Part shown: positions 9,459 through 20,620 of the stretch, in pieces
Layout of the letters: each line of letters opens with the position of its first letter
Position numbering within the stretch: position 1 is the stretch's first letter
Source of the DNA: Puccinellia tenuiflora
Taxonomy: Eukaryota; Streptophyta; Magnoliopsida; Poales; Poaceae
DNA length: 64,000 nucleotides
NCBI GenBank assembly: GCA_012064385.1
Contig: QRDG01000415.1
Span: forward strand, 3,027,931-3,091,930
Reading direction: 5' to 3'
Translations under genes and position numbers: made by a program
Notes under the pieces: model-generated
Databases searched by the model: none
What the model was told of the DNA's origin: nothing
The model's input: only the letters and a program-made list of their open reading frames with translations

Positions 9459-12121
9459 TGAAAGGGCATGGTTGCCCCCATGTGTTGTTTTGGTAATTAA
9501 TAACGATCCCTATGGACTAATATGTGCTTTGAGTTATATTTACAGTGTTGGTCCATAAGGAATGCTTGGACTTCATATGTTGGAGTCAAGGCTAAAAGAA
9601 GAAGATTATATGTTGATCAAAGGCTAAGTGCAAGTTGATCAACATACAAGATTAGGGCATGTGAAGAAGAAGATCATTTGTTGATCAAGATCCTATGTTG
9701 TCCATGGTGGATGGCGTCACGTGGTGATCATCATCAAGATAAAGTCCATGTGAAGATATGTCAAAGAGTGTCTCTCTCATCTTGGTGTATGGGGGAGCAA
9801 TATGCGTGACTTCACCAAGCGGAGCAAAATCAAGAAAGGTGATCCACTTGGGAGTAGATCAAGATCGTCATCATCTAGCTCAAGTGGAATGCGCAAGGCA
9901 AAGGTATGATCTTGATAGGGTTTCTATTTTACCGGTCTCACGGTGTAGTTGGGAGACCGGGTTTTAGAATAGGTAACCGTTCTATCAAGAGGGGCTCTCA
10001 AGTGAGCTTTAGCGTATCGGTCGTAGAGAGCTCAAACCTTTGCATCCTTGCCATCATCTTTATTGGTTTCTATTTGGCTCTTATCGTGGTGTGGTATTGA
10101 TGCTTGTCGTGCTTGTCATGACAAGCCCAAGGTCACCGAAAACGGTTCTCATATGTGTTCCCTATTGAGTTTTCGGTGTCGGAGATTTTACCGGTCCATC
10201 TATACGGAAGGTTTCACTCTTCCATTTATTAGCAAAATCTCCCTTGCTTGGTTTCAATATTCTCACTTGTTATTGGGTTGCATTTGTCGTCCTCTTTCCA
10301 ACAAAAGTGGTTTCGTGTCATTCGGACTTCATTTGCAAAAGATATGGTCTTCCGGTTTTAATAGAAAGGTTTTACCTCTCATCATGTGGTTTGACCATAT
10401 CTTGTTGAACAATGATGTTTCTGTGCATATTCTTGTAGTGCTCGTTGTGACGATTCCAACGAGTCCAAGATTACCGAAAACGGAGTTCGTATGTAGAAGA
10501 TATTGCGTTTTCGGTATCGGGAGTTTTAGAAACAGAATAATTAAAAAGAAAAAGGGGAGGGCTGCCGGCCTCACCGCCGGCCTGGGCCGGATCCCAGGCC
10601 GGCCCGTTCGGGAGACCTCCCGGCCTCAGCCCCGGCCTCGGCCGGGCCACAGCCCGGTCGCTTCGGGTGGGCCGCCGGCCTCCGCGCCGGCCTGGGCCGG
10701 TTTCCCGGCCGGCCCACCCGGGTGGCTTGCCAGGCCTGCCGCCTCCCCGGCCTCGCTGCCGGCCTGGGCCGGCTCCCAGGCCGGCCCACCCGCATGCTCG
10801 CTGTCTCCCCGCGTGCTTCCTAGGCCGCCGGCCTGCCGGCCGGCCTGGGCCGGCTCCCAGGCCGGTCGCTTCGGGTGGCACTCCGGCCTGCCTGCCGGCC
10901 TGGGCCGGTTCCCAGGCCGGGCTGCTTTTCCTTTGCTTTTTCCTGCACACGAAAATAGCACAACGGCTCCATTTTTGGAGCCCCTATTTAAGGGGCTTCT
11001 TCCCCAAAAATAAACTAACCTTTTGCCAACTTCTTAAGACATTTTCTCTCCTCCATTGTTGACCTCTTGAGCTTGGCTTTCTCTCATTCTCTCCACTAGT
11101 TCGTGCTACTTCTTTGAGAGAAAAGAGAGAGGAGATCTAGATCCGTATTTCCACCGGTTGATTTCTCCTCTAAGTGAGGGGAACATTTTGGATCTAGATC
11201 TTTGGAGTTTCTTAGTGTTTCTCCTTTGTTCTTCCTCCTTAATCCCTCCCAAGCATTAGTTGCTTTGGTTGGATTCGGGGTGGAAGAACTTGTTCACTTA
11301 GTGTGTTCTTTCCATTGCATCGGTTGCACCGGTTTGAGTTCTCCATGGTGATTCGTGGAAAGTGAAGTTGAGAAGCTTATTACTCTTGGGTACTTTGGTG
11401 CCCTAGAGCTTGTTCCTCTAGGGCACGTTGGTACCCTAGACGGTTTGTTTTCTCGGAGTCTTGGTGGCTTACGGGATTTGTTGGGAGCCTCCAATTGTGG
11501 AGTGTGGCTCAACCTTGTTGCTTCGGAGCTTTGGTAGCTACGAAGATATTGCCGGGAGCCATTAATTGAGTTGTGGTGTGTTCCCCGGCCTTGGGCATCG
11601 AGTCTTGGCGGCTCGGTGCATTTGGTGAAGACCCTCCAACTTAGGGAGTGAGCTTCACCCTTGTAAAGGTTCTAGTTGTCAACCTCAACGGCAACATAGT
11701 GACAAGTGCCTCGCCACATTGGTGGTAAGACACAACGGAGATACGGTGTGCCATATTAGGGCTACTCGGTGTTTCACATCGGTGAACACCGCGCCGCTCC
11801 AACGGAGACTAGCTTCCATTGGGAAGTGAACTTCGGGATAAATCATCGTCTCCAAGTGCCTCGGTATTTCTATCCCGAGCTTCTTACTTATGCTATTTAC
11901 TTTGTGATAGACATCGAGTTTAAAGTCATATATTTTGCTATCACCTAGTTGATCATATTGCTTAGCATAAGTTGTTGGTGCACATAGGTAAACCCAGCTA
12001 GTTTAGGTTTTGGCTTGATAAATTAAATGTTAGTTTTATTCCGCATTTATTCAAGCCTTAACCGTAATAATTTTAAATCGCCTATTCACCCCCCACTCTA
12101 GGCGACATCCGTGTCCTTTCA
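9459..12121. mobile_element. solo LTR, 2.66 kb, TSD TATAT
   Basis: The segment begins TGAAAGGGCA and ends TGTCCTTTCA, so the short terminal inverted repeat TGAAAGG/CCTTTCA is intact. It is flanked by the 5-base duplication TATAT at 9454-9458 and 12122-12126. There is no internal coding domain, primer-binding site or second LTR, hence a solo LTR (or a LARD-type LTR). The opening TGCCCCCATGTG and the closing CACCCCCCACTCTAGGCGAC resemble a common Triticeae long-LTR group; I do not name the family. A palindromic CCCCTATTTAAGGGG near 10980-10996 looks like the U3 TATA region. Confidence 0.8.
10558..10925. repeat. five GC-rich hairpin repeats in the LTR, upstream of TATTTAA
   Basis: The phrase GGCCTGGGCCGG followed by a near-inverse CCCAGGCCGG occurs five times, at about 10572, 10690, 10762, 10842 and 10897. 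Each copy can fold on itself. The block ends about 60 bases before the TATTTAA sequence. The long frames here (up to 321 codons) are composition artefacts. Confidence 0.75.
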
Positions 12122-12399
12122 TATATGTAGTTTGTTATATCGAGCAAGGGGGTACATAGATGTTGCAATATGAGGGGAACAATCTATTGTTTGTTATGAT
12201 GTTCATTTTATCTTGGGTTCATCGCTATTAGCGGACAAGATGCCCACGTCAACACAAGTGCTGATATTATTGTGGCCAACTTAATGTCACTACATTATGT
12301 GGGGTTAGAGCTTACCCTGAGTTATTGTCTTCCAGGAAATCATAAGACTAAAAGCGACATTATTATCAATTCTCAAGACAATTAGGATGCTTACAAAAT

Positions 12400-13020
12400 A
12401 ATTATCTTCCATTATGTCGATGATATGATTATTTTTATAGAACACGACTTGGAGAAAGTTGTCAATTCTGGTTGGAAATGGATCAACTACTTTCTTCTGG
12501 GAAGATATATGGCTAGGTGACATGGCTCTATCCCATCGATTTCCAATTTTTATACAACATTGCGCAATGAAAAGATGTTTATCTTGCTAGTGTTATTTCT
12601 GAAGTGCCGCTGAACATTTGTTTTAGACGGGCCTTAACCGTTGACAAATGAAAATCTTGGTTTCATTTTGTTCAGCGGTTGACATCAACTTATGTGAGGA
12701 GTTTGTTGTTTTGAGCTCAATGTTCACTACATTTGGTTCCTTTACAATAAATTCATGTATGGCACCTCATGGAGTAAAACACTAGATTCATTCATAAATA
12801 TATTTGGAGGTTAAAAGTACCTCTAAAAATATAGTTCTTTATGTAGATTTTGTATATTAAAAATTAATGTTAACAAATGATAACCTTGCAAGACGATATT
12901 AGAAACGTAACAAGACGTGTTATTTTTTGACTCAGACGAAATAATGCATCATTTTTTCATCTCATGTCCTTTTGCTCGTCTTGTATATACTACGAATAGT
13001 TTGTATTATCTTTAAGTTAA
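12400..13020 (+). pseudogene. decayed LINE: RT catalytic motif joined to the post-RT / zf-RVT region
   Basis: 12410-12466 reads HYVDDMIIFIEHDLEKVVN, the YADD-type catalytic box and the EHDLEK continuation typical of plant LINE reverse transcriptase. Four bases later, in another frame, 12471 onward reads VGNGSTTFFWEDIWLGD, which in intact LINEs lies well downstream, so the intervening part is deleted. Further blocks are FRRALTVDK (about 12610), HKYIWRLKVPLKI (about 12800) and DSDEIMHHFFISCPFAR (about 12930), which is the zf-RVT signature. Stops and frameshifts are frequent. The solo LTR lies immediately upstream. Confidence 0.7.
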
Positions 13021-13680
13021 CCTAAGCCTATAGTAGTGAATATATTCAAGAATTGGTTGAATGAGGGTAATAAAAAATGATGCAAATTCGTGTGGGTAAC
13101 AAGACCAGAGTTTTTTGTGTGTGTGTGGGTTATCCATCCTCAAGTCTACTCATTCGATCCAGTTGCGGTCATATCTGCATCTTCGGAAGAAGAAGGAGTT
13201 CATAAAATTTGGGAGGGATGGTCGTTACTCTAGATGTGTTCAACCATTATTGATAGTGAATTCGTGATGTATATGTGCTACAAGTTTTTTTTAACTGTTT
13301 TGGTTGAGCTTAGTATCAGTGGCGGAGCTAGGGGGACCAGCAGGGGCCTTGCCCCCCCCCCCCCCCCCCCCCATGCCAACCCGCAACAAGCAAAATTATC
13401 TGTTTTAGAGATGATTGGAGGGTCTAATTAGTGGAAATTAGCTGTTTTAACTATGTAGCACTTTGGGTGATAACTTTGCAATCAGTACGGCTGTGTATAT
13501 TCATAGATGCACAAGTGGGGTTATCCTCCTTTCAAAAAAAAAAAAGATGTTTCTTGGTTGATCGCCCTTTGTGTGCTTTCTTTGGTCAAGCTATGCTGCA
13601 GTCAGGCTACACTATGGGCCGAGGTAGAAGATCAAGCGATCAAGTTCGCCTTAATTTTTTTTTAATTAATGGAGTAAGAG
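13021..13680. other. upstream flank of the transporter gene; 21-base poly-C
   Basis: No gene. A run of 21 C lies at 13352-13372. CAGTGGCGGAGCTAGG at 13317 looks like one end of a hAT-type element, but no matching second end is present before the gene. Confidence 0.4.
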
Positions 13681-13888
13681 TTACCAAACCACTCGGGCCC
13701 CGAGACTGTTACCCCACAAGCCGCACGCGGCACGCCGGAAAGCGGAGGCGAGCCACCTCCGCCCCCGCGCCCTCTCGCTGCCACGCCGGCCCCACCGCCG
13801 AGCCTCCCACCTTCTTCCTCCTCCAAGCGCCGTCGCCATCAATCGATCGCCCGAGCTAGGGCCCCCTCTCGGATCTACTCGTTCTGCT

Positions 13889-16800
13889 ATGGCGGACGAG
13901 GAGGCGCTGCCGTTGGTGGCGGGGAGGGACAAGGACGAGCGCCGCCGCTGGCTGTCCAGGTGCGCCCTCGCCGTCGTCGGCATCATGAGCACGCTCCTCG
14001 TCTACGGCGTCCTCCAGGTCCGCCCCCACTCCGTATCTGTTCCTTGCGCCCTCGCCCTCTTCTCTGGCCGAATGATTCGTGCCGCCGGCGCCGTGTGGGG
14101 GATTAGTGTCGATCTATCGTGTCTGTTTTCAGTGTTGATTTTGCGCTTGCCTTGCCCGGAGGTTTTCGGTGCCATTCCATTTCAAATGCTAGCGTTGTTG
14201 AATGACTGGTCATGTCAGTTCCTTTAACAACTTCTGCTAGCTTGTATTCGATGAAAATCTCAATGCTTTGTTCTGATAGGGACGGTATGTGTATGACCAT
14301 TATGCAGCATAGGACCAGAAGTTTAATTCAAACAGCAAAAGATACTTTTGGGGTATCACTGCTTTAAGCACTTTTTGTTTCATTCCAATCCAGATAAAAT
14401 AATACTAGTTGTCTGTACGATTTCACTCACTGTTCAAACTGGATGCTGCATATGAACAATCCAGTGTTGCCGAACAGATTGCTATGATTGTTCATTAGCT
14501 AAATCAGCACTAGTTACTTCAGAGAGTGGTGTATTCACATTGCATGACCCTTTTATGTACATGCACCACAGACCTTTGTCTATCAGTTTCGTTTTCGTTG
14601 GCGATCTTGAAAAGATACCGTTTCTATTTTACATTCTGGGGCATGGGTATGATCAATAAATGGTGGGCATTCTGATTTCAATGTTATGCAGGAAAAACTC
14701 ATGAGAGTGCCCTATGGAGACGAGAAGGAGTTCTTTAGATACTCACTTTTTATTGTTTTCTGTAACCGTATAACCACATCCATGGTGTCCGCACTGGTGT
14801 TGCTGGTATGGATCTGCCTCAACCGTTTGTTCTTATACCTGAACTTGTCTGGATCTCTCTTAAATTATGTATATATTTATGCAGTCGAGTAAGAAATCCA
14901 CGGACCCAGGGGCCCCAATCCAGAAATACTGCGTTGTTTCCTTGTCAAACATACTGACCACAACTTGCCAGTATGAGGTTAAATATTGGTCTCGTATATC
15001 TGCTGTTGTTGGTTCATATTTCTTCTATACTTAATACATGGCGTGATTGTTTCAGGCCCTGAAGTACGTCAGTTTCCCTGTCCAGACGCTTGCCAAATGT
15101 GCAAAGATGATTCCTGTTATGGTAATATCTTTTGTACCCGAAGATAATGTTCATTGTCTGCTAGAAGAGTATAGATGTCCTTGCTACTTTAGATTGATGC
15201 AAGCAATTAAACTGTACATAGGCTAGTTGGGTGCTAATGGTAATTTGAACCAATCTGAATGAAGCGGATGTTAAATAGATGGAAAAACAGTTGATAACGT
15301 GTGTAAGAATTACTGTCCAAGACGATTCTGAGATCCTCTATTTGTCTAACTTTACTATTTTGGCCACTTTTCATTTGTCTATCGGGCATATATTAAAACA
15401 AAGAAAATCACAACTGTATCTGAATCATACTGAGTTTGTATGACTGACATGCTTAATTCCGGTGTTCCATAAATTTTGTATTATGTTTTCATTTGCTGGT
15501 ATCAGTATGTTATCTTGTTCTGAACATTATCTTCATTTTGATTGTTTGGTAGATTTGGGGCACGATAATGATGAAAAAGAAGTATGGTGGAAAAGATTAC
15601 TTCTTTGCAGTCATTGTGACCATGGGATGCTCATTGTTCATTCTATTCCCGGTAATCCAAATGTCCTGACTATTTCCCCTGTACTATTTAGCATCACACG
15701 ACTGCACACTGCATTATTGTCCAGTTGTCAGTGCCTAAAATATGTCATGGAGACTGGATAAGAAATTTCAATAAATACTGCATTTGCCCACCACATTACT
15801 GGTTAAATACTAGTATACAAGCTAAATTGAATTAAAGTAAGGATGGAGTTTTTTTACAGAGTTCTAGGAAACTGATAATAACTAACCAATTACTCCCGTG
15901 TGGTATTTAGCCAATGCATATGTGATATCTATTTATTATATTTAAGAATGATGCCTGTAGATCACATGACAAGCTGAGCTTTTGGTGTTTCTACTTCTGA
16001 AGTGATATCTTTTGCTTTCTGGTTTTTGTGGATGCAGGCAGCAATGGATGTTAGTGCACTTAATAGAGGCAGAGAAAGCACTGTTTGGGGTGTTTCACTC
16101 ATGCTTGGTTATCTTGGGTACAACTTCTTCTCATGTGCTGCTTAATTCCATGATAAAAAATAAGCACTAACATTTGAATTCATGATTAACCATAATGGTA
16201 GTTTAGTTTTGTGATTTTGGTTGCAATTTCACAGCTCTATTTGACTTGCAAGTCTGCTTTTATCTGCACTAATAATACAATGTTATCTTCCGAATGTATT
16301 CAGTAGTGTTAGACATGCTATAGCAACATGTACAAAATGCCTAAATTACTGTGACTCATTGATATCTATTATAATTATAAGGTTCTGTGATTCGATATAA
16401 TCTAGTAAATTTGTAAAATATGGAATAAGCAAAACCAACTTTCATTTGGAATTTCCCGCTGCCATTAGTTATGATACTGTAAGGTGTGAGTATCGGTACA
16501 GTGGTGCCCTACTGACGTATAAGGTTTATCACTTACTTTCTTTGGATCAGCTTTTGCACTCAGGTTGCTATGTAATGCTCTCTAACTTCCTTCTCTTTGA
16601 ATATCTAGATTTGATGGTTTCACAAGCACCTTTCAAGATAAACTCTTCAAAGGGTATGAGATGGAAATACACAACCAAATATTCTACACGACAATGTGCT
16701 CTTGTATAATTAGCTTGAGTGGTAATTGCTTACTCAAATGGTTACTTAGCTTATCTTTTGAACTTTAAGTCTATACTGGGACCAGTGCTTTTGGACTTTC

Positions 16801-17762
16801 ATGATTCTGTCAAATGTTTTTTTACTGACGATTCAACCAAAGTTTTGCCTGTCAATCTATGAACTTAGTTGTTGCACTTACACCGTACAGTATAAAGTTG
16901 CCATGCATGATTTCATCTTTGTCATTTTGTTCCTTTTACAGGACTTATTCTCCAGAATCATCTTCTTCCAGCTGTGGACTTCATGATTCGTCATCCGGAT
17001 TGCTTCTATGACATCCTAATCCTATCCACTGTAAGATGTACCTTCCAGTTCTTCAATTATTAAAGTGCATTGTACTTATTCCCTTTTTACTCAAATGAAC
17101 CACTGGTGAATAGAAACTGAAAATTAAAGTCTAAACTCTGATGGATATAGGTGGATGCAGAGACATTATCACATTAGGACTATCCGATTTTCTTTCAGTG
17201 TTAGGACATATGATATCTATGACGAGTTGCTCACAAATTGAAGCTACACCATAATTGTTTGAATAATGGACCCAAGTTATCTTCTGCCATGGGATTTAAA
17301 TTACATGTTCTTCCAGGTTGCAACAGGCTAGCCAGTTCTTCATATCCTACACCATTCGAACATTCGGGGCTCTCACATTTGCTACAATCATGACAACTCG
17401 ACAGGTGTCTACTGTTCCCACCAGTGTCAGATACTTGCACTTATACTATATAACCATTTCCTAACAGCTGTTCAACATATGTTTTTGCAGTTGGTGAGCA
17501 TACTACTGTCGTGCGTCTGGTTCGTGCATCCGCTTAGCTGGATGCAGTGGGTTGGTGCTGTAAGTCATCTGTCTCTTGCCTAACCAGTCACACCACAATA
17601 TTTTCTGTCTTCATTCCAATTAAAACCGATGATCTGTGCTACCAGGCCATTGTATTCGGAGCTCTGTACGCGAAGAGCTTCTCGAGAAGCAAACCACAGA
17701 AGGCAGCGGTTGCAAGCTCATCCTCGCAGGGTTCTATACCAAACTCCGCTAACAACAGTTGA
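13889..17762 (+). CDS. nucleotide-sugar / PAPS transporter, SLC35B (UTR5-like) family
   Basis: Eleven exons: 13889-14017, 14692-14805, 14885-14977, 15056-15121, 15553-15651, 16038-16117, 16609-16721, 16942-17030, 17327-17404, 17491-17559 and 17646-17762, about 348 residues. All junctions are GT-AG and phases agree. The protein is highly hydrophobic with about 8-10 membrane segments. Family landmarks are ALKYVSFPVQTLAKCAKMIP, FDGFTSTFQDKLFKGYEM, FFISYTIRTFGALTFATIM followed by TTRQ, and HPLSW near the C-terminus. This fits plant UDP-galactose/UDP-glucose transporter 5 and animal SLC35B2-4, antiporters of the ER/Golgi membrane. Substrate cannot be read from sequence. The ATG at 13889 follows a GC-rich leader and gives the expected cytosolic N-terminus. 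One oddity: at exon 9 the expected acceptor (after 17316) leads to a TAG, whereas the AG at 17325-17326 restores frame at the cost of about three residues. Confidence 0.88.
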
Positions 17763-18120
17763 CCAACAATAACATAGGAGAATACCGAAGACCGATCTAC
17801 CTGTTGCTTCGCCTGTACCGGGCACAAAATTTTCGTACCCAGGCGAATGGCATCCTGACGAGATAACTCGACAGAGCAGGTCCTAGAGTCAGGCCTCAGC
17901 TCCTGGTCAACCGGGGGGAGCTATGAAGGCTAACTGAAAGGTCCGTTTAGGTTTAGCCTCCAAATTAAAGACAAATTGTTGAGGCCGTTCTGTATTATTA
18001 GCTAGCATACCTGATCCGCTCATGTATACTGTCTGAGGAGTTTTTGTGAACACCTACTCAGTTACACCCCCCAATCTGGGCTGTTCATAGGTACATCAAG
18101 ATACGTGCTACTCTTTTTTT
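17763..18120 (+). other. 3' UTR and flank of the transporter gene
   Basis: Transcribed-looking 3' flank with no coding potential. No strong poly(A) hexamer stands out. Confidence 0.4.
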
Positions 18121-18385
18121 ACCCTCTCAAACAATTTTTTTGTATCCCTCAAACCATACAACTTATGGATTTCAAACTTTGCAGTTCACTGAAACATTTG
18201 AGATGGAATGAGGAAAAATAGTTTGCGATTTTTCTGATATTAAGGAAATTATAATAAATTTTAAATATTATAATTTTGAACTATTTTTTCACATTCTAGT
18301 TCTAATGTTTTAGTGACATGCCAAGTTTCAAATCCATATGTTGTATAGTTTGTGAAGAACAGAAAATGTTGAAATTTGAGACAGT
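18121..18385. mobile_element. foldback (hairpin) MITE-like element
   Basis: The left arm contains CATACAACTTATGGATTTCA and AAACATTTGAGATGGAATG. The right arm carries their inverse: CCATATGTTGTATAG, TTTCAAATCCATATG and the reverse of the AAAACATTAGAACTAG block. The two arms pair over most of the 265 bases around an AT-rich centre. No TSD could be fixed, so the family is unknown. Confidence 0.6.
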
Positions 18386-18514
18386 GTGGGGTGCGGGTGA
18401 GTCCTTCCTCATTCATAACTACTTATTCCATACTGAAAAATAAACTTTTTTAAATCTTGCCCCGTAGCAAGAACATTTCCACCCCAAAAGAGGGTTTGCT
18501 TACTAGTTTCTCCA

Positions 18515-18850
18515 TGTCGGCGTGTTAGTTAATCGTTTTCTACTTACAGTTAGTTATATTACTACTTTTTTCTTGCTTAGTATTATCCCTGTACGTTTAG
18601 TTACTTAACTTGATGAAGGAATTACACTCGGTTTCCTTTTGTAATCAAGAGTGCTCGGTAGTAAAACCTAGTTCTACCGATAAGAGGGCCCCGATTTACT
18701 ATCTCCACGTCTGTGTGATGATGCACGGTTAATTGTTTTTAACTTACTGTAGTTGTACTTGTACATAGTATACGAATTACACCCGGTTTCCGTTTCTAAC
18801 CACATACGTATGTAATTGTACCCGGTTTCCTTTTCTAACTACATCTGCCG
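18515..18850 (+). promoter_or_regulatory. repeated promoter-proximal module of the left repeat-protein gene
   Basis: The phrase AATTACACYCGGTTTCC occurs near 18622 and 18775, and a variant near 18814, each followed by TTTTGTAA- or TTTCTAAC-type sequence. A partner block with CTCCACGTC/CTCCATGTC and TTAATTGTTTTTAACTTAC also recurs (about 18510-18560 and 18700-18745). The right unit keeps a single CGGTTTCC copy near 37765. Function is an inference. Confidence 0.45.
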
Positions 18851-18924
18851 CACGCACGTGTGTCCGAATCGGACATTTGGAGTACTCACGTACCGACTCT
18901 GCTTCCAACATGACCGCGCCTGGA

Positions 18925-18930
18925 TATAAA
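18925..18930 (+). promoter_or_regulatory. TATA box of the left repeat-protein gene
   Basis: TATAAA in the context CTGGATATAAAGCTCAATCGG, 99 bases before the ATG. The same context (CTGGATATAAAGGTGAATCGG) is conserved in the right paralogue, which supports its use. Confidence 0.7.
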
Positions 18931-19028
18931 GCTCAATCGGGAAGGCTGCTAAACAAGTCGCCGCCGCTCAATCTACGCCCCTTGTTTCGAAGAAGAAGAA
19001 GAGGAGGTCTGATCAGCTGGTCAGCGAC

Positions 19029-20411
19029 ATGATCGGCGACGCTATGTCCCGCGCGCCACCGGTGCGATGCTACGGTGGCACCGAGGCGTACGGGTACGAC
19101 GACGAGCGCGACAGCGGCCGCGGCACGACGAACCAGTACGTGTACGACGAGTGCGACAACGACGACTACAAGGTGTTCCCTCCGCTGGGGCCTGGCACGG
19201 TGATCGAGTCCGCCGGCCGTGGATACACGATCGTGCCGATGACGGCGCCGACGTGGGACGATGACGGAGACGACGATGCGCCGCTGCCAGTCTACGACGA
19301 CCTGTTCGCCAGTGTCGCGGCCGCCATGGCCGCCGAGCAGCAACGAGCGACACCCGTGGCTGCGGTGGAGGAGCACGGCGCGACGGAGCCAGGCAGTGCT
19401 GCCGCTCGGCCCTCGCCGGTGGAGAACGGGTACGGCAAAGATCATGACGAAGGCACGGACGCCGCTCCCCAGCTGGGTCGCCCCGGCAGCGGCTCGCCGA
19501 ATCAGTACGTGTACAACGAGTACGACAATGACGACTACAAGGTGTTCCCTCCGCCGGGCCCTGACACCGTGATCGAGTCCACCGGCCATGGATACACGAC
19601 CGTGCCGATGACTGTGACGCGTGACGACGGCGACGTCGAGGATGCGCCGCCGGTCCAGGACGACTTGTTCGCCAGTATTGCGGCTGCCATGGCCGCCGAG
19701 CAGCAACAAGGGACACCCGTGGGCTGCTTCGGAAGCGGCATGGCGAATCAGTACGTGTACGACGAGTACGACAGCGACGGCTACAAGGTGTTCCCTCCGC
19801 CCGGCCCTGGCACGGTGATCGAGTCCACTGGCATTGGATACACGATCGTGCCGATGACGGCGAGGACTTCTGATGATGGTGACGACGGTGCGCAGCCGCC
19901 GGTCTATGAGGACCTGTTCGCGAGCGTCATGCCCGCCGAGCAGCAACGAAAGAAACCTGTGGCTACGGCGGCGCCGGTGAAGAATTACGGTGCGCAGACG
20001 TCGGTCGACGACCTGTTCGCCAGTGTCATTGCCGTCGAGCAGCAAAGAAAGGCAACCGTCGCTGCGGCGCTTGGGAAGGACGACGCCGGCGACGTCATGG
20101 CTGCGGCGAAGGACTGCGCCGTCGTGGCTGGTGCTCCCGGGGGTGGGGGCGCCGGCGTGGAGGCTGATGACGAGGAGGAACGTGAAGGAAAATTCTACCG
20201 CGAGGTGTACAACGCCAAGGACGACCTCGCCGAGCAGGGGACAAGCACGGCGACGAACATTAACGAGGCGTCGGTGGCGGCAGCGGCGCAGCGTGGATTC
20301 TGGCTGTCGGGGCGTGCCTTGAGGGAGGCTGCGGCTCGGTTCAACGCCGGGCGGCTGCGGCGCCTGGTTCGCCGAGGAGGTGGACGCACGCAGCGGAACA
20401 GCAACTCTTGA
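19029..20411 (+). CDS. tyrosine-rich acidic repeat protein, unrecognised family (left paralogue)
   Basis: A single open frame of 460 codons. I do not recognise a known domain. It starts MIGDAMSRAPPVRCYGGTEA; the ATG context matches that of the right paralogue (GTCAGMGACATG). Repeat type 1, about 40 residues, occurs three times starting near residues 35, 158 and 240: NQYVYDEYDNDDYKVFPPPG, then GTVIES, then GYTIVPM. Repeat type 2, DDLFASVAAAMAAEQQ with variants, occurs four times (about residues 90, 210, 296 and 327). The C-terminus contrasts: FYREVYNAKDDLAEQ, then an arginine-rich tail with GFWLSGRALREAAARF and RLRRLVRRGGG. No signal peptide or membrane segment is seen. The protein looks largely disordered, acidic in the middle and basic at the end. 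GC-rich codon use fits a grass nuclear gene. Conserved promoter and repeat register argue for a real gene; expression is untested. Confidence 0.7.
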   Translation: MIGDAMSRAPPVRCYGGTEAYGYDDERDSGRGTTNQYVYDECDNDDYKVFPPLGPGTVIESAGRGYTIVPMTAPTWDDDGDDDAPLPVYDDLFASVAAAMAAEQQRATPVAAVEEHGATEPGSAAARPSPVENGYGKDHDEGTDAAPQLGRPGSGSPNQYVYNEYDNDDYKVFPPPGPDTVIESTGHGYTTVPMTVTRDDGDVEDAPPVQDDLFASIAAAMAAEQQQGTPVGCFGSGMANQYVYDEYDSDGYKVFPPPGPGTVIESTGIGYTIVPMTARTSDDGDDGAQPPVYEDLFASVMPAEQQRKKPVATAAPVKNYGAQTSVDDLFASVIAVEQQRKATVAAALGKDDAGDVMAAAKDCAVVAGAPGGGGAGVEADDEEEREGKFYREVYNAKDDLAEQGTSTATNINEASVAAAAQRGFWLSGRALREAAARFNAGRLRRLVRRGGGRTQRNSNS

Positions 20412-20620
20412 AGAGAGAATATGTAAAATTGTTCGTGTCTGCTTAATCCAAGCGTTTAGTCAACAAATCCAAGAAACTATCACATCAAACATCGAACATA
20501 TATGTAAATGTCTAGATACAGACTTTTGACTCTTCGACAAGGTGCTTTCATGTAAAATGTTCAAAGAGATATTTCTTCACATCAAAACATATTTCCGTGT
20601 AATCTTGATGTATTTTGATG
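20412..20620 (+). other. 3' UTR and flank of the left repeat-protein gene
   Basis: Non-coding and AT-rich. It contains CAAGGTGCTTTCATGT (20538-20553), which in the right paralogue has been fused into the reading frame. It ends with TATTTTGATG, the target duplicated by the neighbouring Mutator-like element. Confidence 0.6.

Noticed and set aside
10048..11062. Long open frames of 111-321 codons on both strands rich in Pro, Ala, Gly and Arg
   Set aside because: They arise from the GGCCGG hairpin repeats inside a solo LTR, are open in several registers at once and contain no domain.
13352..13372. 21-base poly-C (and a 14-base poly-C at 53616-53629)
   Set aside because: Homopolymers of this length are error-prone in assemblies; no biological claim is made.
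13317..13680. Possible hAT element starting CAGTGGCGGAGCTAGG
   Set aside because: Only one end is present; no inverse end or 8-base duplication was found before the gene.
18933..20045. 370-codon minus-strand frame opposite the repeat-protein gene
   Set aside because: The plus-strand frame has clean amino-acid repeats, a conserved TATA box and a paralogue; the minus frame is its mirror.
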